From Synanceia verrucosa (taxonomy: Eukaryota > Chordata > Actinopteri > Perciformes > Synanceiidae): DNA of 64,000 nt. The DNA lies in contig CM056559.1 of the NCBI GenBank assembly GCA_029721515.1, forward strand, positions 9,549,001-9,613,000, read 5' to 3'. The translations under genes were made by a program, and so were the position numbers. Every line of letters begins with the position of its first letter. Within the stretch, counting starts at the first letter, position 1. The notes below the pieces were generated by a model. It saw nothing but the letters and a program-made list of their open reading frames with translations, ran no database searches and was not told the origin of the DNA. Shown in pieces: positions 58,440-64,000 of the stretch.

Positions 58440-58990
58440 ATAATAATACACCAAAGTGTTTTTCCTGCAGCAGGTTGCCGATCGTGGTCTCCCGCAGCCT
58501 GTGAGTAATATTGGGGTTTCTGGGAGATGTAGTCGGGACATAAAGAGACGGTATACTCCACAGAGATCAAAGCAGGAAGTGGAGATGATTAGAGAGCAAA
58601 ACGGACGGATTCTGGACAAAAAGTGGAGTTTTTGGTGGGAGTGGCCACTACCTCTAAACAAACAAGAATGGAACAAGGTAAAAACAAACTTTTTCATGAT
58701 GAAATAGAGAGTCTCTTCTTTCATTTGAGCTATTCAGTGTTTTCAGAGTCATAGTGCAAAATATTCTGTGGGTCTAGAAATATGACTCAAAATGTGCACA
58801 AACGCTGGCTGCATTTGTTGGCGCGTCGCTGCATATCTTGACGTGTTGTGGCCACCTGTAGATCAGTGGAGTGTCGTGAAACCATAGGCAGGAGTGAGTG
58901 TGTGCATGTGCATAGACAAGACAGACAAAATGAGCCACTTCTAGAAAAGCAGCTCTAGAGGTCAAAATCTCCACAGTGGACATTTAAGGT
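58440..58990. repeat. Repeat-like block with a ZNF143-type motif
   Basis: Read on the minus strand, ACTACATCTCCCAGAA (58533-58518) is close to the ZNF143/SBS motif ACTACAATTCCCAGC. The block contains an 83-codon open frame on the + strand (58456-58707) rich in charged and Trp residues that I do not recognise. Composition and abrupt edges suggest a dispersed element, but I saw no terminal repeats. It could also be an unrecognised exon. Confidence 0.3.
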
Positions 58991-60007
58991 CCTTTTTTTA
59001 TTTTTGAGAAAAGGTGTTTAAATGGCGCATCATGTATTAAGTGGTTAATGGCCAACCAGAGGTGTTGATTATGGATCCAAGAGGTCCCGAAATGTGCTGC
59101 TGACTCTTTATCACTTCGGATAGAAAAGGCAGGAGTAGGGTGACCTTTTTTAAAAATTCTTGACACAGGAGAGTTTCAGCCACACCCTGTTCCCTTCTGA
59201 CAGCCAACATTGTTTTTTAACCCCCTTCAACCTCTTTACCAGGTCTTCTTAACCAGGTAGCTGTTGTGAAACTGTTACAATACTGGTAGAATACTGGAGA
59301 ATTTGTCATTTTCACTTGTTTATGGATGAACGAATTGAACCTTGAGCAGATCAGAAAACGGTTAAGGTGAATTACGTCCGTAACAGTTTTTTACCAAGAC
59401 GTCAGATCACATATGGGTGTTTTTGGAGGACGAAGACAAAGGTTAGGTTTTTCATTTTTACCTGAAGGACTTACCTAAAAGGGTAAAACGTAACTTTTAC
59501 TTAAAACTTTTTTTTGTTAAGGTTAAGTCTTGAGGAATTAATGTAAGTCAACCCTCCTGTCAAAAAACAAGTTGTGTGTTTGCACGGGACGGGAGTCACA
59601 GTTCACTATACGAGTGGATGTGATGGAATCTCCCACTTGTTTCAGACATCCCTTCTCTCTCTCTCCCTCTCTCTCTCTTTACTCTGGCTGCTAATCAGCA
59701 TTTGAAAGGCAGCTTTGACAGTGAGAAAGAAAGTGAGGGGGGCACAGGGAGGTGGGGGTAAACGAAAGCATGAGACACAGTGAGTTAGGGAGCGAGAGCC
59801 AGAGAGAGACTGAGGCGAGGGGCTGTACAAGCATGCCTTTTATATTTACTAGTGACAGAGAGAGAGAGAGAGAGAGGGAGGGAGCGCAGCTGAAGGCAGA
59901 GACAACTGGTGTGCACGGCTTTCCCAAGAGGAAATGAAAAGAAAGAAGCTCAGCGAGGAGAGTGAATGAGTGAGCGAGGGAGGGAGGGAGGGAGGGAGCA
60001 TGCCGGC

Positions 60008-60009
<2 letters not shown>

Positions 60010-60051
<42 letters not shown>
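60010..60051. repeat. (GA)n microsatellite
   Basis: About 21 perfect GA units, with further GA-rich sequence on both sides (59859-60080). Confidence 0.95.
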
Positions 60052-60052
<1 letters not shown>

Positions 60053-60200
60053 GTAGTGAGGGAGAGAGAGCGAGAAAGAGATTCTCACACTGGCTGTGTC
60101 CTAATCCGAGTCCATCTCCAAGAAGCAGCGGAGCAGAGTGTTGGTGAAGTGAGTCTGAGAGCCAAGGAGAGCAACATCAGCTAGCTCCATTCAAACACAC

Positions 60201-60232
<32 letters not shown>

Positions 60233-60468
60233 CTCTCTCTCTCTCTTGCTCTCTCTCTCTTTCACACATACACACACTTTCGCAACGGGAGTCCACGATG
60301 TGTCCGGCTGCACGGCCACGGCTTTTGTGAAAGTGAGGGGATTGACGCTGCCCCCATCCCAGCCCCCTTGGCTCACACACACAGTGTTTGTTTGCTGTGT
60401 TTAAGCTCGAGGTGCTGGTGGTGGTGGTGGTGGTGGGGGGCACCACCAGGGCAGAGCAGGGGCTCCGG

Positions 60469-60535
60469 AGAGGAGGAGGAGGAGGAGGAGGAGAAGAAGA
60501 AGAGGAGGAAGAGGAGGAGAAGGAGGAGGAGGGAG
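60469..60535. repeat. GGA/GAA trinucleotide tract
   Basis: Purine-only tract of GGA, GAA and GAG units on the + strand. Open frames across it give polyglutamate or polyglycine in different frames, which argues against coding use. Confidence 0.9.
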
Positions 60536-60589
60536 ACAAAGTGGAGCAGATCAACAGCAGCAGACTGAACGCTGGAAATGCCCGTCAGG

Positions 60590-63500
60590 TGAGTAGATAA
60601 TGGATCTAACAACTTATGGTCAACACACACACACACACACACACACACGTATGAGTGTACACACACTTTCTTGCCGTCTTGCTTGAATTTCTCAAACACA
60701 CACACATTCACACACCTGCTGGACGCACACATCTGTATGTACAGTTATAAAGTTGTCAGTGTTTTCACTGGATTTTTGCTGGAGCGTAAAAATGATGTGT
60801 CAAGCTGTTCTTTTTTTTATCCTGTTCATGTCAAATACAGCTTTATGGTAACTTGTTAAAAGTACACCTGAGGAGGTTTTCTCTACATCGAAGATAAAAT
60901 TACATCAGCAGCGATAACATTTTGCTGAGTCTAATTAAAGACAGAACAGAAATGTTACTCAATTATTATGTGTTTCACGAAATTGGCACTTTAGCAATTA
61001 GTATAAAGTCATTCCTTCATAAATAAATTAACAGGAATAAAAGAAGAAGGAGTTTTACTTTCAAATTGACCTTTCCTCTTCTTACTCTGTGGCATGTTTG
61101 AATCTACATTTGATTACAGCAAACACATAGATCAATGTCTATATTTTTGCCATAAAAGCACATATTTGTAATATATGCAAACTGAATATTGGTGTTTCAT
61201 TTGATCAGATAATTTGACTAATTGTGTCCTTCCTTGAAAGCACCATTTCTACTTTTCCACTTGATAAAACAGTTTCACTGCTAATATTCCAATCTTTTCA
61301 AACATGTTCATTTTCTGCGCTGAATGACCGCAGTATTAATGTGTAATATTAAATGCTCCACCACTTTCTGACAGATTGTACATGTGTGGTGGAGTTTGAG
61401 ATATATAGAGGCACAGAGTGAGCGTCCGTTTCCACCTGCAGAGGCAGAATTGGTCACAGTTTACTGGCTTAGTAACATTTCGCTGCCTTCAGGGTGTTTG
61501 CAGCAGGTGGTCCAAATTGACAGAATGACTGTGACAAACGCACAGTGTTCGCCGCTGCTGTAAAGTAAATAACAACATCAAACCATCACATAGTCATTTC
61601 AGCTTGTCTGGGCTTTTTTTCCTCCTCCTTTTTTTCATAATTTGCAGTTGTTGTCACATCACATCAGGATAGCTGGACAAATGTGTGTGCGTGCATGAGT
61701 GTTTGCTGATGTATTTTGTGTGATTTCCTGCAAGATTCCTCATGTGCCTGTGCCTGTCCATATGTGGATATTTGTGTTTTACACCCCCTGAACGTTTTTC
61801 CCGAAATCTGTGCTGTGAACTCGCGGCAGCATCATTTGCACACACACCTGCTCGATAAATTTAAACCAAATAGCTACCTGCAGTACAGAGTCACTCTTTC
61901 AGGTGTCAAAGTGTTGCTATTTCTAAAAAAAAATGGTCACTGTCCAGCAGTATTTAGTCACCCACTAAAAACAAACAATGCTAGTTTTTAGAATTTTTTT
62001 CCAGCCTTTTTAAATTTTCTTCTTTACTGTATAAAGACCGGATACCACAGCAATGCACGCAGCAACACTGACACGAAACTAGGATCAGACCGCGTCCTCG
62101 CAGGTTAAACCCCGGCCCACTGAGCCCATAAGCCTCTCCATCCGTCCCAGTTCTCGCGTGTGCAGTATGACCCACGTTTAGGCCTTTTTATTAGACCCAG
62201 ACGTGAGTTTCTTCTTTCTGGCTTTTGGGTTTAAGGAGCTCATGCCAGCATGCAGGAGACTGTGTGACAGACCCTGACTTGGATTACTTTATGAAAGTGA
62301 GAGTGTCCCATTTGAGGACGGCAGAATAGATGAAGTTAAATTCATAAAGGGTAGAACTGTTGTTTTGTGAGCGGGCGGCCTGTCAAGGATGGCCGCTGAT
62401 GTATGTTTCTGTTTACGCTGTGAGGTTAATATCTGTTTTTTTTTTTTCATAACTCCTGTATGAATAATGATCACGGGAGCACATATATTAATATGAGAAA
62501 CTTGGCTGGTAGACAGAAGCAGACAGTCACTTTCACTCACTGACGAGTTCCCAGGTCGACAGACGCCTCACTTCCTCTTTCTATTCCTCTCTTGATATTT
62601 TTGTCTCTCTGTTGCTCTCTTCTTACACACACACACACACACTAAGGTGGTCAGTGTCAGTGTTGACAGACAGCCGCTCACGCACATCTTGCCGTGTGTG
62701 TGTGTGGAGGGTTGACAGACAGTGTGTGGGTCTGTGACAGAGGGTGTCAGTGCAGTGTCAGGGAGATGTGTTTAGTGTCACACTCTGCTGACCTGATCTC
62801 CGGTCGGACTGTCCACTCCGGCCCCGCTGTGGCTCCTTACATAACCCCCGCTGTCATTCACACGCCGGCCTGAAGGGATCCGCCATCCTGCGCGCACACG
62901 CACGGAGTTACACGCACACAATGTATCGGCATCCACTCTCACAGTCACTTTTTCCCCCTCTAAATCGAACGTCAGATCAGGTGCACATCACTCACAATCA
63001 TTCTTTCATGTCTTTCTTGTTCTCGAATGTATGCCGCAACATAAAGAAGAAGCTGCAGAAATGAACAGTATATATGAAAATATTCAAACAAAGCGTGCAG
63101 GTCTGAGTACTGTGTGGGAATATAGAACCGGCCGCCGGGTACTGGTTTTCCCCAGTGTGCTGCAAGACACCTACACAACTTGTGCAACTCTTATGAAGAG
63201 TTTGACTCTGCTCTGAACTCTGACATATGCACCATGCTAATTGATGTGTCTGTATTGCAGTATGAGAGTGTGCTTTCAAGTCCTGCTATTTGGTACGCAT
63301 ATTGTGAGCGAGTGACCCTGTGTGCTGTGCTTTGGCCTGTGGTTATTTGGAGGTCAGTGCTGATGTGGTCTCTGCCTGCGGGAGTGGATTTACTATCCTC
63401 TGCCTTATAGAGACCTGCATCCACTTAGCCGACTCCTCCAGAGTCAGAGGAGAAAACTTTCTGCCGTCTTTCTACCTTTTTCTTCTTCTGTTCACCAATA

Positions 63501-64000
63501 GCCTTTACAATTTTGGGAACACTGTATGTGAATATTATCAGTTTCCTTCTTACTGCACATGCGACCACACACCAGCTTTCCTTTTGTGTTCAAAATGAGA
63601 AGCTTGTATCTTTGACTTTCCTGTAAGTCCTGCTTTAGTCACCTTTAGCCCAGCCTTACATGGAGGTCTGGGTATTTAACCCCAGAATAGATGCAGCTAT
63701 TATTTTGACCCAGGATTTTCTCTTTCAAGCAGTTATCATCAGGGTCAACTTCAGGATAGACTGAATGTTTTTACTTTCTGTCTCTCTTTTTATTGCTATT
63801 CAGATTCTCTACATGATCTACCTTTGACATTTTGTACTTTATTTTGTGTTTAGACTTTTTTTTTGCTGTGGTGATTTTAAGTTTTTCAAACTATTTTGCT
63901 ATCGTGTTTTTGTGCTTTCGGTCGTAGTGCTGCTCCTTTATGCCCTTTTACTAATAGGGAAAACTAGCCCCACAATGTACTGTGCTTCTTCTGATACATG
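60590..64000. other. Non-coding sequence to the window end
   Basis: An AC repeat at 60622-60648, then AT-rich sequence, then a stretch with repeated TGACAGACAG and GTGTCAGTG words near 62.64-62.80 kb and a CpG-containing part at 62.79-62.92 kb. No exon or RNA gene was recognised. If the 60.59 kb donor is real, this would be its first intron. Confidence 0.5.

Larger units (their letters stand above)
36426..60000. other. Long intergenic stretch without a supportable exon
   Basis: About 23.6 kb in which I recognise no conserved protein motif on either strand. Open frames are short and mostly arise from CA/TG, CT/GA or pyrimidine-rich sequence. The region does contain mobile elements, microsatellites and several compact CpG-containing or motif-dense blocks (37.6-38.05, 39.45-39.80, 43.0-43.3, 46.55-46.70, 50.6-50.7 kb) that look like possible regulatory elements. 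They are annotated separately. Small unrecognised exons of a neighbouring gene cannot be excluded. Confidence 0.55.
59640..60588 (+). promoter_or_regulatory. GA/CT- and CpG-containing block ending in a good donor; possible first exon of a downstream gene
   Basis: The block holds a GA run (60010-60051), an AC and CT run (60201-60261), a GGT run (60411-60438) and a GGA/GAA run (60469-60535). It ends CCGTCAG/GTGAGTAG at 60588-60589, a strong donor. An ATG at 60578 would give a start M-P-V and 2 bases, then splice. This layout suits a 5' UTR with a tiny coding part, but no matching next exon is visible and simple-sequence content makes chance likely. I did not recognise the gene. Confidence 0.25.

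Noticed and set aside
60578..60588. ATG CCC GTC as the MPVR start of a KCNH (ERG) channel
   Set aside because: In that family the first coding exon continues for about 25 residues before the splice; here only 11 bases precede the donor, and no next exon is seen.
60373..60732. Polyserine, polyglutamate and polyhistidine frames around 60.4-60.6 kb
   Set aside because: All frames on both strands stay open across the GGA/GGT simple repeats, as expected of low-complexity DNA.

Overview
The window is vertebrate nuclear DNA, almost certainly from a teleost fish. It has long introns with GT-AG junctions, dense CA/TG and GA/CT microsatellites, and several dispersed repeat families that I recognise as teleost-typical: BED-finger hAT elements, a Tc1 fragment, short non-autonomous MITEs, and the repeat carrying alternating GTTAGCATG words.

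One protein-coding gene can be fully assembled: arhgap35 (p190RhoGAP-A, formerly GRLF1) on the + strand. A very large first coding exon (14140-17877) is followed by five small exons (22474-22615, 27357-27434, 28882-29013, 30423-30528, 32136-32622). All splice phases agree, and the spliced frame is 4683 nt, or 1560 residues plus stop, compared with about 1499 in human. The paralogue ARHGAP5 fits less well: the MMMAKKQDV start, the DPSDYAEP and EENIYSVP tyrosine motifs and the SPPPTPQSP tail are of p190A type. I cannot tell arhgap35a from arhgap35b. The 5' UTR starts at a splice acceptor (14028), so the promoter and upstream UTR exon lie farther upstream and were not identified. The 3' UTR runs about 3.4 kb to a poly(A) signal at 36043-36048.

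Layout: 1-14027 is non-coding (probably 5' UTR intron), with a BED-finger hAT remnant, a TAGAGGTG MITE and a nested Tc1 fragment. 14028-36065 is arhgap35; its intron before the last exon is largely filled by mobile elements, including a 618-bp hAT copy with perfect 8-bp target duplications ending 74 bp before the last exon. 36.1-64 kb contains no exon I can support. It holds MITEs, a 645-bp hAT element, microsatellites, and compact blocks with clustered transcription-factor-like motifs (ATTGAT cluster near 37.9 kb, PBX-MEIS composite near 43.0 kb, RFX X-box plus DR1 near 50.6 kb). A GA-rich block at 59.8-60.6 kb ends in a good donor and could be a first exon of the next gene, but this is weakly supported.

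I found no convincing undescribed biological system. The best leads are the 12-histidine run placed directly before the conserved GSK3-type phosphorylation cluster of p190A, the young hAT insertion beside the last exon, and the candidate regulatory blocks downstream.
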